Below are positions 46,703-57,462 of a DNA stretch of 64,000 nt, one piece after another. The translations under genes were made by a program, and so were the position numbers. The notes below the pieces were generated by a model. The model was not told the origin of the DNA and did not search any database. It worked only from the letters and a program-made list of their open reading frames with translations. The DNA is taken from positions 17,442,501 through 17,506,500 of the forward strand of contig CM075652.1 in assembly GCA_037953625.1 (NCBI GenBank), in the 5' to 3' direction. The DNA comes from Crotalaria pallida (taxonomy: Eukaryota; Streptophyta; Magnoliopsida; Fabales; Fabaceae). Position 1 is the stretch's first letter, and each line of letters begins with the position of its first letter.

Positions 46703-48060
46703 TGTTGGAAACCAACAAGCGGGCTAAGCAATTACTAGAGGGGGGTGAATAGTAATATGAAGCAACGGTGACTAATTTTCGGATGTGATTGAGAGATAAT
46801 TGATTCTGTGCAGATTTTTTAGAAACAGAGCAAGAACACTCGAGTCTTTTTCAGACTACTCGAGTAAAATAGCAAGAACACTCGAGTCTTCTGAAGAATA
46901 CTCGAGTATATCGTACAGAGTGCTGAAAACTATTTTTGAGAAATTGGCACTTTAACTCACTACAAATAATACCAGATCAGAGCAAATAAAGTACAAGAGT
47001 AGTAAGCAATTAAATAAAGCTATAACAACATTAAAACAACTTAATTGCTACGGAATTACTACCCAATTTAAAAAGCCCCTTTGAGAAAACTTAGGGTTTT
47101 AAGCTTGAAAGGAAAGAAAGCAATAAAAAGAAGACACCACCAATTTTATACTGGTTCACTCTCTAATCAAGAGAGCTAATCCAGTCCTCCTAAAACCTTT
47201 AGGAGTGTCTACTATAATCAAATTGTTAGAAATATTACAAAGGATACTTGAGATGCCTCACTCAACCTAACCCTTCCAAGAGTGTACCAAACTCTTGAAT
47301 TTCTACCCCAATTTGATTTTGGTGATGAAGACTTCCTTCTTCTTAAGCTCCTTGAAACCTTCAAGAGCCCCACCAAGCTAAGAACCTCTTAGTCTTTTTC
47401 TTGAGAACCTCTCAAGACTTGGATGAACCTAAGACCCACTTAGGTACACTTGGTAAACAACCAAGATTTTGGAACAAGATGAATGAGTGAATGTGGAGAA
47501 ATCCAACAAACGATTTCTTCAACAATTAAGCACAATCTCTAACCCTTAAGACAATATAATCACAATGAATGATATGTTGAGTTAGAGAAAGATTTCCCAC
47601 TTGAGAGAGAAAAGAGCAAAGAAAGTTTTTCTTCAGATTTTTCAAAGTTGTTATGCAAGTTCTTTTTCTTTTTCTGTTTGTACAAGGGCAATCAGATGGG
47701 ATATATGGAAGAGGGAACCAAAAAGTGAAATCAAGTTAAAATGACATTTTTGCCCTCTTCCAACGGTTAAAAATTTTTCTGTTAGGAGCAAAATACTCGA
47801 GTCTTTTTAAGACTACTCGAGTCTTTTGCCCATCTTCAAATAGGAATGCCCATGTACTTGACCAACGGTCATATCTCTGATTTCAAGCAAAATACTCGAG
47901 TCTTTTTGACTTTACTCGAGTCTTTTTCCCATCTTTCAATAGAAAAGCCCATGTATATGAACCAATGGCCATATCTCTGATTTGAGGCAAACTACTCGAG
48001 TTATTTGCAAACTACTCGAGTCTCTTGACCAAAGTTACTCGAGTCTTTTTCAGATTACTC
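46703..48060 (+). mobile_element. SIRE-like LTR 'D', left part
   Basis: TGTTGGAAACCAACAAGCGG start, homologous to the solo LTR at 16979. ACTCGAGT/ACTCGAGTC sites lie at 46840-46910 and 47790-48060. It is broken at 48060 by a CACTA element and resumes at 59424. Non-coding. Confidence 0.88.
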
Positions 48061-48084
48061 CACTACAGCATTTTTGGTCTTAGA

Positions 48085-48600
48085 CCACGCTCAAAAACCG
48101 TGGTATAAGGTCAAAAAACCGTGGCTAAATCTTTACACCATGATTTTACGTGCGTAGTAGTAGCTGGCGTGGACTATTCTAATAGGTCACGGTTTTTTGC
48201 GTTTGGGCCACGATTTTTTAAAACCGTCGCCTAAAACTATGAACAGACCACAGTTTTATGTAATGCATTTAGTTCACGGTTTTATTTAGGCCACGGTTTT
48301 CTCTATATTCTTTTGGCCACGGTTTTCTTAACATCCTTTTGGCCATGGCTCGGTAACTGTGGTTCTTTCTTTAAACCCCGGTTTAATGCCAAGTATTGAA
48401 GCCACGGTTTTCCTTCTATTTTTTGGCCACGGTTTTGTTAGAATATTTTGCCACGGTTTTCTTCCATAGTTTTAACCACGGTTTTCTTTACATTGTTTTT
48501 GCCACGGTTTGTACATCCTTTTGGCCACGGTTTTCTTTACTATTGTAGCACTATTTTTTTTACATCGTTTTGGCCACGGTTTTCTTTACATTGTTTAAAA
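48085..48600. repeat. Subterminal repeats of the large CACTA element (left)
   Basis: More than a dozen copies of (GG)CCACGGTTTTC, often followed by TT(T)ACAT..TTTT, in direct and inverted orientation. Matching copies are near the right end at 58965-59400 (AACCGTGG(C/T)). These are the expected binding sites for the element's TNPA-like protein. Confidence 0.88.
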
Positions 48601-49345
48601 CCTATTAATGATGAGAATGCAAATTTTATATAAAAGAAATTCATCCATCCCAAAACCAAAAGTACACGCATGCATTATTCATGGATAAGAAAGAACAATA
48701 AAAACATAAGATTCAAACACAATTCTATAACATATATTAGAATAGTTAAGAATCTTATCGAAATCAAGATTCCAAACAAAACAAGCCAACCCCACCCAAA
48801 AATACAAAGGCATACAAGCCTCGCATAAGTGGCTAGATGGTAGTAACAAAACAAATACGAATAGTTCTTTCTGACATCATAAAACAACAGGTCAGCATCA
48901 CTCAAACAGTAGAAAAAGGATCAGCAAAACAACTATCCGAAGTATTATTGGATAGAATAGCAAAAATTTCTACATTAATATTCTTCATCAATATCTTCAT
49001 CATGGCCTTCCTCTCCAACTTATATGTGTACATAACCTTTCTGACCATCCTCTCATTATTATTCTTCATCATCAATATCTTGAACATAACCTTCCAATCC
49101 AACCTACATGTGTGAAAATATAAAAATACCATATTATGACTAATAATAAAAACAAAGAATAGTAACATATTCGAAACTAGAATTTAACATTTTCCATGTA
49201 CGGATAAATGGATCACAAATTATACCTTCTGAATAAATTCCAGGACTCCTTCTGAATAAATTGTAAGCTGAACACAATTTAAATTGCAATATATTAAATA
49301 AAAACGAACATACTTTATGTGTAGCAATAAACTTACAATGACAAA

Positions 49346-49460
49346 TTATGTTTCCTCATCGACCTTTTTTCCATTTCGGCTTGTGCGAGTCTCAATAAAC
49401 ATTTCAGCTTGGTAGACTCCTTCTGAATTTTCCTTCTTTGCAAGCTACGTTATTTGTTCC
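49346..49460 (-). pseudogene. TNPA-like (plant En/Spm) exon remnant
   Basis: Minus frame AKKENSEGVYQAEMFIETR...SRNGKKVDEE resembles the 'E.FIETH.RKDG..V.E' signature of the plant En/Spm TNPA-type protein. A partial second copy of the same DNA is at 51190-51270 (CTACCGTCTCTC, ATTTCAGCTTGGTAGACTCC), so the region was duplicated. Both are too short to function. Confidence 0.45.
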
Positions 49461-49799
49461 CAACTACCGTCTCTCTTTACTCTTCTTTTATACATGTGCT
49501 CAGTTTATGGGTATGTCAGATTCACAATCTAAGGCATAGACAATAAACGCACACATATAAAATTATTCATCTTTTGATATATTGACACACACAGTGGTAG
49601 TATACTTGGGGTACCAGATGTTCAAGTGACATTAGACATAGCTTGTACAGAATATACTAAGTTCTAGAGAGACGAAGATATATAAAGAAATAAAATAGAG
49701 ACGAAAAGGAAGCATTTGCAAAGACGAATAACTAATTTTGCACCTATAGATTCGTTTTTATTTACAGAAATTGAACATTGCCTTACTTAGTAGCTTTCT

Positions 49800-50051
49800 T
49801 CAGCAACAAATTTCCAGCTTATCATCATGCAGAGCTTCACAAATTCTGATAATCAACTTAGCATTGTTGGATGCCCAGTCTGGAGCATCCTCTTGATCGT
49901 CCATCCCAAACGCAGAATCCGATGAACTAATAAATGACAGCACAATGTTAACTTGGCATTTATGAGCTTTAGGAAACTTACAAAGAAAAGTGCATTTGCA
50001 ACTCATCAAGAAAATACAAGCAAGATCATAAGGACAACAATCTTCACACAA
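49800..50051 (-). pseudogene. Unrecognised coding-like fragment in CACTA element
   Basis: An 83-codon minus frame whose C-terminal half (SSSDSAFGMDDQEDAPDWAS, NNAKLIIRICEALHDDKLEI) looks like real protein, while the N-terminal half looks like intron read-through. It may be another piece of the element's own gene or a captured exon. No family assigned. Confidence 0.3.
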
Positions 50052-51348
50052 TACAAAGTACAGAAATTAATCTAGGCCTTACTTAACTTGCTATTTATAC
50101 CTATCAACCGATGCCAAGACAATAAAAACCGAGCAATTGCGGATACAGATTCCTAAATAATAGAAAACAGGTTTTGACCATTACTTTCATTCATAAGAGT
50201 TCTTTACGTGTCACAGAGATGATTAATCAACAAACAAGGCAGATGTCATGCAGTTATTTATAAAAGAATATTATAATCAGTATCCAGCATGTTGATTTAT
50301 GGGAAACTTTTGCACTGACTCTTACATTTCAGAACTATGAGGAAATATGTGACAACAAAATAATAGAGATGAAGGTCATGAACACAATGGCTGCTATACA
50401 GTGTACAATGAAGGATGGGATAACCCCTTGATGGCAAGTAGAATATAAACAATATCAAAGAGGAAATCAAAGGACTAAGAAGAAAGGGAAAAGGGAACAT
50501 TGTGATGAATAAATAAGCATTGCCTAAAATAGTCTTATATTCTTCTGGTGGATTACCACATACCCCAATACTAAACAAAAGAATTTATAAATATTTCTAT
50601 TTGCTACAGCTAGAGTTCATCAACAACTTCATTTATAAATTCAGAACTGATCTGAATCATTTTTCCTTCAATGAGGAAAAACTGAAAATTTATATTTGTA
50701 GCTCACAAAATCTGCTTATCATACTCTAGAAAACACATGGCATGAAACATCGTACTAACATTAGTCCAACTGGACAACATCTTTACTTTATTTAGAAATG
50801 ATTCCCACAAAAAGGAAAAAACAGGGATGGGGACATTTTTTTTTCATGACTATGTATCATCCAAAAAATCCGCTCTCTAACATTGGTACAATCAATGGGT
50901 AACAAATATCAGCAATAAAACACAAATCATTTCAGTCGAAAGCTAAATACGAGTACAAAATATACACATTTCAGTCCATGTTAAAGTAGCAAAGTGGGAA
51001 AGACATTGTATTCACATTACTATAATCGATAGAGAACCTCTCATACACTAAAAGCATTACAGTAAGCTGTTAACATAACTAAGCAGTTCCTATATTTGAA
51101 ATAAAACAATAATATAACCATACAAGTGATAGAACCCTGATATTTGATTACTAAGAAATAGGGAGAATCTCCCAAATTGCAATTGATTTGCAGAACTACC
51201 GTCTCTCTTCTGAATAAACATTTCAGCTTGGTAGACTCCTTCTGAATTTTCCTTCTTTGCAAGCTACGCCTAGCAGCACCAAAAAACACAGCCAGCACCA
51301 GCAAACACAAAACCAGATTTAGAAGCATTGAAAAATCAACCCAAGCAA

Positions 51349-51546
51349 CATTGAGAATCCTCCTTAAGACCAAAACAGCAGACCAAGTAGCAGCGTTCTT
51401 AGAAAATTTAAGGTTAGCTCAGACTTTTGTTCTAAGTACTATATTCTTTTTTTTTCTTAATTCATGAACATTGAGAATCCTCCTTAAGACCAAAACAGCA
51501 GACCAGGTAGCAGCGTTCTTCGAAAATTTAAGGTTAGCTCAGACTT
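51349..51546. repeat. Direct duplication of about 80 bp
   Basis: ACATTGAGAATCCTCCTTAA...AGGTTAGCTCAGACTTTT occurs at 51349-51428 and again at 51467-51546, with only a few mismatches. It lies just left of the nested Copia element. The minus frame through the first copy encodes a hydrophobic segment (SMLLNLVLCLLVLAVFFGAA). Confidence 0.8.
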
Positions 51547-51817
51547 TTTTTTTCTGAAATCAAATAATCACATGCTTCCTGTGTCTCAAATCTCCAATAA
51601 TCAACAGTCATGATTATAGATTAATCAATACAAGTTGCAGGATGCAGGAATATTCATTAAATTCCTTAGCAACAATATTCATATGTGCTAACATGTTTTA
51701 TCACAAATAAATCAGGAAGTTTCAATTTCATATAGCTAATCCAAATAGTTTAAACATTTAAAAGGTAAAATATACCAATGTGAAAATGAAACTATGATTT
51801 CCCTTATATTTGTGAAC

Positions 51818-53348
51818 TGTAAGATCCATGAAGAATGTTTTGATAAATGCCAAAAGGTTTTGAACAAGCTACAAATGTGTTGATCAAGTTCAAGCTCAAC
51901 AAGCAACAACAAACATCAAGTGATGAAGAGAGAGCAAGCTCATGAAGACAGTTTGGTAGTTTGTGCTTTATGTTTTATCTTTAGCCTCACAAGTCTTTTA
52001 GTTTATGAGTTTGGGTAGAGTTATTAGAGGGTAGTGAATCTCTTTTGAATGCATGATTATATCATATTTTGAGTATTCACTTTGCCTAAAATCAATAGGT
52101 GGCTGATTACTCGAGTAACACATATTTCACTCGAGTAAAATTTATCAAGCTTGCGGCTTACTCGATTAATTATTATTTCACTCGAGTAAAATGTTTTCAG
52201 CTTTCGGCTTACTCGAGTAACACTCATTTCACTCGAGTAACTCTATCAGATATGGTTTTTTAAATACGTTTTTCACTTCTAAAAAGCCATTCTAAGTGCT
52301 CTAACTTTTGGGTATTCTATATAAACCTTTTCCTAATCATTTCTATCAATTAGAATCAACTAGAATCATTTTGATACACAATTTTACAAAGAATCAAAGC
52401 CACACTATTCTCTCTCACTCTCTCAAGATCAAAGCTTTCATTTTTACATTCTTTGATCAAGAACCTTGAATCTCTCATGTTGATATTTCATAGCTTTTGA
52501 AAGAGATTCATAGGATTGTTATTGTTTTTCATTTGGGTTGTAATCATTGCAAGTTAGGCAAGCTATCTACAACATTGGAAGCCTTGATTTTGTGAATCAA
52601 GCAAGTTTAATTGGAAGCCTTGGTGAGGCATTTCATCAAGCACTTGGAAGCCTTGTTGAAGAACAAGCATTTGGAAGTCTTGTGAGTGAAGCAAGCATTT
52701 GGAAGTCTTGTGAGTGAAGCAAGCATTTGGAAGTCTTGTGAGTGAAGCAAGCAATTGGAAGTCTTGTTGTGAGGATATTGGCAAGCAAGAGAAGAGGTTA
52801 GATTAGATATCAATAGGGTTACAAGGCAAGGGTGTGGTATCTCTTGTAGGCTAGCAAGAAGGAAGTCTTGTGAGGCATTTACTTGTAATTTGAGAAACTC
52901 TAATTCCTCATAGTGAAGAATCTCTCTTGGTTGAAGAGGGGACTGGAGTAGCTTTCAAGTGGATGAAAGTGAACCAGGATAAATCACTGTGTCGTATCTC
53001 TAAACTCACTACTCTTTACAATTCTTGTTATTAATTGTGTTCTTGGTTGAAAACCTAGAAAAAGTGATTTTTCATAATTGATTGAATTGAATCTTTTATT
53101 GTGCAAAATTGATTTGGGGAAAATCATTTTTATAACCTAGGTTAATCAATAAGAATATAGGTGTTAATTGTTTCCGCTTAATCTCTGATATAATATTTGT
53201 TAATTGATTGATTTTCATTGGTTTTAATCGTTTAGATTTGTTTCTTGCGAAAATCTTTCAAAGTTTCTATAACACCTATTCAACCCCCCTTCTAGGTGTT
53301 CTCCTAGTGTATCCTAGTTATTTCAACCACCGATTGTAGGTTCCAACA
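51818..53348 (+). repeat. 5' LTR of gag-only Copia element
   Basis: Contains ACTCGAGTAA sites (52108-52245), a TATA box TATATAAA (52318-52325), and a 27-bp tandem repeat TTGGAAGTCTTGTGAGTGAA (GCAAGCA) in three to four copies at 52670-52780. The 3' LTR carries the same array at 56765-56870. 51551-51817, immediately upstream, is CACTA non-coding DNA. Confidence 0.93.
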
Positions 53349-53350
53349 AT

Positions 53351-53362
53351 TGGTATCAGAGC
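53351..53362 (+). other. Primer binding site (tRNA-iMet) of Copia element
   Basis: TGGTATCAGAGC lies 2 nt after the LTR end. It is a perfect match to the canonical plant initiator-Met primer site. Confidence 0.93.
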
Positions 53363-53417
53363 TCGGTCGAAAGACACGAGCATAGAGCTTTTTCGTTAAG
53401 ATCCTTGAGAAACTACA

Positions 53418-55208
53418 ATGGGTTCTACGAATCCTTTTGGTGGTGAAGGTGCTTCAATTAATCGCCCTCCTATGTTTGGTGGAGAGGGTTATGGTTATTG
53501 GAAAATTAGGATGAGAATCTTTATAGAAGCTATAGATGTGAACATTTGGGAAGCCATTGAAAATGGTCCTCATATTCCCTCAAAAGATGTAGAAGGTGTG
53601 CTTACACTAACTCCCAAAGATAAGTGGACCGATGATGATAAAAGAAAAATTCAATATGATTTAAAAGCAAAAAATATCATCACCTCCGCTCTATCTTATG
53701 ATGAGTTCTTTAGAGTCTCCTAATGTAAAGATGCCAAAGATATGTGGGACACCTTGCAAGTCACACATGAAGGCACTAGTGAAGTTAGGCGTGCTAGATT
53801 GAATTCTTTGATGCATGAATATGAATTGTTTCGTATGTTGCCTAATGAATCTATATGTTTTATGCAAAAACGTTTTACTCATATTGTTAATCATCTCATT
53901 GCTCTTGGTAAAACTTTCTTGAATTGTGAACTTGTTAACAAAGTTTTAAGATGTCTAAGTAGGGAATGGCAACCCAAGGTTACCGCAATTGTTGAATCAA
54001 AGGACTTGGACACCATGGACTTAGCAACACTTTTCGGAAAGCTACAAGAACATGAAATGGAGCTTGGACGTTTGCAAATGCATGAAGAGTCGGATAAGTA
54101 CAAAGAGAGAAAAGGAATTGCTCTTAAAGCTCAAAGGTCATATAAAAAGGAAGAGAGTTCCGATGATGTTGATAATGAAGATTCCGATTCGGATATTGAT
54201 GAAGAGGAGATGAAGCTTCTACTAAGAAAGTTCAATAAAATTCTAAGGAGAAAAGGAAGGTTGAACAAGGACAAAAGTAAAGAGAAGAATTCCCCACACT
54301 ATAAGACCAAGACTTCAAAAGAAGGAATAGTTTGCCATGAATGTGGAAAGCCCGGTCATCTCAAGTACTCATGCTCTAAGTATCTCAAGAAGAAGGAGAA
54401 AGAGAAGAAAAATGCAAAACACAAAAGGGCATACATAGTTTGGAATAGTGATGATGAACAAGACAAGAAAAGCACAACTAGTAGTTCTTCGGATGATGAA
54501 CATGCCGCTTGTCTCAACTTGATAGCTCAAGTACATGAAGAGGAAAGCTCAAATGATGAATCAAGTGAGCAAAGTGACGAAAGCGATGTAAGTCTTACTA
54601 AATCCGAAATTTCTTCAAATTATGAAATGTTATATAATGCTTATGAAGAAATGCATGAACATCTCAAGAAATTAGCTAAGAAAAATATTGATAGGAAGAA
54701 GCTCATTGAGGAACATCAACAAAAGATTTTAGATCTTCAAAAGCAAGTTGATGACCTTAAGTTAGACAATGAGACTTTGCATCTTATCATTGATAATTCT
54801 TCTTGTGATTGTGCTAGTAGATTGAATAATGTGGTTGATTGTGAGAATTGCAAGTTGCTTAAGGATGAAAATGCTATTTTGAAAAATAAGCTTGCAAGTT
54901 TCACAAATGGTGATATTAGATTGCGCACATTGTTAAATTTTCAAAGAGAAAATTCAAACAAGTTTGGTTTGGGTTATACTAATGCTAAGAGTAAATCTCA
55001 TAGAAATGTTGTTGATTTTTCAAAGGTTGATTTTTCAAATGCACCAACATGTTTCTATTGTGGTACTCATGGACATACTTCAAATGTGTGTTATATTAAA
55101 GTGCATGGTATACCTAAAGGAGATTTTGTTTGGATGAAAAAGGGTGAGAGTCGCTACACTAACAAAAATGGATCCAAAACCATTTGGATACCAAAAAGCA
55201 AAGCATGA
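53418..55208 (+). pseudogene. Copia Gag (SIRE type), one in-frame stop
   Basis: A frame of 597 codons starts MGSTNPFGGEGASINRPPMF. The N-terminal part has the Copia gag fold (FGGEGYGYWKIRMRIFIEAI; MWDTLQVTHEGTSEVRRARL; LPNESICFMQKRF). A TAA at 53721 (FFRVS-stop-CKDAKD) interrupts it without shifting the frame. A zinc knuckle (CHECGKPGHLKYSC) lies near residue 320, then an acidic and Lys-rich stretch, a coiled coil (LIEEHQQKILDLQKQVDDLK) and a second CCHC motif (CFYCGTHGHTSNVC). The frame closes at TAG-free KSKA-TGA. Normally protease and pol would follow, but here only 650 bp of non-coding DNA does. Confidence 0.85.
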
Positions 55209-55855
55209 TTGTTTTTGTAGGTATGATTGAAGAAGCAAATGAAGGTCTATACACATTTATACAATTGACATTATTGATCTTCTTCAATTGGTATTAAGAG
55301 AAAATCCTACAAATTGGTAACACTTGATATTATACAATTGGTATTTTCAATTTGATATTGTTGGATATTGCTCATAGTTCTCTCAATTGGTATTATTTCT
55401 TATAATGTGATATTGTTTATACTATTGAGAAAATTTTATTGGTATCAAATTACTACAATTGCTTTACAATTGGTATCATGCTTTGGTTGTTATATCTCAT
55501 TAATCTCTCTATTTTGGCTTAGATCTTATATTTCAATTGGTATATATTTCTTTTTGATAATGCCAAAGGGGGAGAAATATGATGTTTTGAAAAAAGGGGA
55601 GAAATTATTATCATTTTGGAGAAATCAAATGGTATGTTTGGAGAAAGGTTGTTTTGTTGTTTATATGTAGGTTGAGCAAAGTTGTTGAAGATAGGGGGAG
55701 AATCAAGCTTAACTCAATTGGATTTCAAATGTCAAAAGCATAAATTGAGGGGGAGCAAGAGTCTCACCAAGTGATCAAATGGTTCAAGCATCAACAACTT
55801 CAATGAACTTCAAACGATTTCAAAACGTGTTTGTCATTTTCAAAAAGGGGGAGAT
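55209..55855 (+). other. Gag to 3' LTR spacer with polypurine tracts
   Basis: T-rich sequence with repeated AATTGGTAT(T/C) phrases (55260-55550), then five purine tracts of the AGGGGGAGA kind (about 55565, 55600, 55695, 55750, 55846). The last, AAAAAGGGGGAGAT, abuts the 3' LTR and is the likely polypurine tract. No pol sequence. Confidence 0.75.
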
Positions 55856-57462
55856 TGTAAGATCCATGAAGAATGTTTTGATAAATGCCAAAAGGTTTTG
55901 AACAAGCTACAAATGTGTTGATCAAGTTCAAGCTCAACAAGCAACAACAAACATCAAGTGATGAAGAGAGAGCAAGCTCATGAAGACTTAGTTTGGTAGT
56001 TTGTGCTTTATGTTTTATCTTTAGCCTCACAAGTCTTTTAGTTTATGAGTTTGGGTAGAGTTATTAGAGGGTAGTGAATCTCTTTTGAATGCATGATTAT
56101 ATCATATTTTGAGTATTCACTTTGCCTAAAATCAATAGGTGGCTTAAAGGTTTGAAAGAAAAGGTTTAGTTTTTGAGAAAACAAGTTTTTAGTGATTTTT
56201 ATGCTGATTACTCGAGTAACACATATTTCACTCGAGTAAAATTTATCAAGCTTGCGGCTTACTCGATTAATTATTATTTCACTCGAGTAAAATGTTTTCA
56301 GCTTTCGGCTTACTCGAGTAACACTCATTTCACTCGAGTAACTCGATCAGATATGGTTTTTTAAATACGTTTTTCACTTCTAAAAAGCCATTCTAAGTGC
56401 TCTAACTTTTGGGTATTCTATATAAACCTTTTCCTAATCATTTCTATCAATTAGAATCAACTAGAATCATTTTGATACACAATTTTACAAAGAATCAAAG
56501 CCACACTATTCTCTCTCACTCTCTCAAGATCAAAGCTTTCATTTTTACATTCTTTGATCAAGAACCTTGAATCTCTCATGTTGATATTTCATAGCTTTTG
56601 AAAGAGATTCATAGGATTGTTATTGTTTTTCATTTGGGTTGTAATCATTGCAAGTTAGGCAAGCTATCTACAACATTGGAAGCCTTGATTTTGTGAATCA
56701 AGCAAGTTTCATTGGAAGCCTTGGTGAGGCATTTCATCAAGCACTTGGAAGCCTTGTTGAAGAACAAGCATTTGGAAGTCTTGTGAGTGAAGCAAGCATT
56801 TGGAAGTCTTGTGAGTGAAGCAAGCATTTGGAAGTCTTGTGAGTGAATCAAGCAATTGGAAGTCTTGTTGTGAGGATATCGGCAAGCAATATCGGCAAGC
56901 AAGAGAAGAGGTTAGATTAGATATCAATAGGGTTACAAGGCAAGGGTGTGGTATCTCTTGTAGGCTAGCAAGAAGGAAGTCTTGTGAGGCATTTACTTGT
57001 AATTTGAGAAACTCTAATTCCTCATAGTGAAGAATCTCTCTTGGTTGAAGAGGGGACTGGAGTAGCTTTCAAGTGGATGAAAGTGAACCAGGATAAATCA
57101 CTGTGTCGTATCTCTAAACTCACTACTCTTTACAATTCTTGTTATTAATTGTGTTCTTGGTTGAAAACCTAGAAAAAGTGATTTTTCATAATTGATTGAA
57201 TTGAATCTTTTATTGTGCAAAATTGATTTGGGGAAAATCATTTTTATAACCTAGGTTAATCAATAAGAATATAGGCGTTAATTGTTTCTGCTTAATCTCT
57301 GATATAATATTTGTTAATTGATTGATTTTCATTGGTTTTAATCGTTTAGATTTGTTTCTTGCGAAAATCTTTCAAAGTTTCTATAACACCTATTCAACCC
57401 CCCTTCTAGGTGTTCTCCTAGTGTATCCTAGTTATTTCAACCACCGATTGTAGGTTCCAACA
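55856..57462 (+). repeat. 3' LTR of gag-only Copia element
   Basis: Near-identical to 51818-53348. It carries an extra block (TTAAAGGTTTGAAAGAAAAG onward) just before its ACTCGAGTAA sites at 56212-56345. Confidence 0.93.

Larger units (their letters stand above)
51818..57462 (+). mobile_element. Gag-only Copia LTR retrotransposon (TR-GAG type)
   Basis: LTRs at 51818-53348 and 55856-57462, both TGTAAGATCC...GGTTCCAACA, TSD TGAAC (51813-51817 and 57463-57467). Internal region of 2.5 kb: primer site, SIRE-type gag, several GGGGGAG tracts, no protease, integrase, reverse transcriptase or RNase H. The 3' LTR is 76 bp longer, mainly from a block of about 60 bp at 56145-56205 missing in the 5' LTR, plus a small duplication (ATCGGCAAGCA) near 56880. 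Otherwise the LTRs are almost identical, so insertion is recent. It must depend on pol from a related element. Confidence 0.95.
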
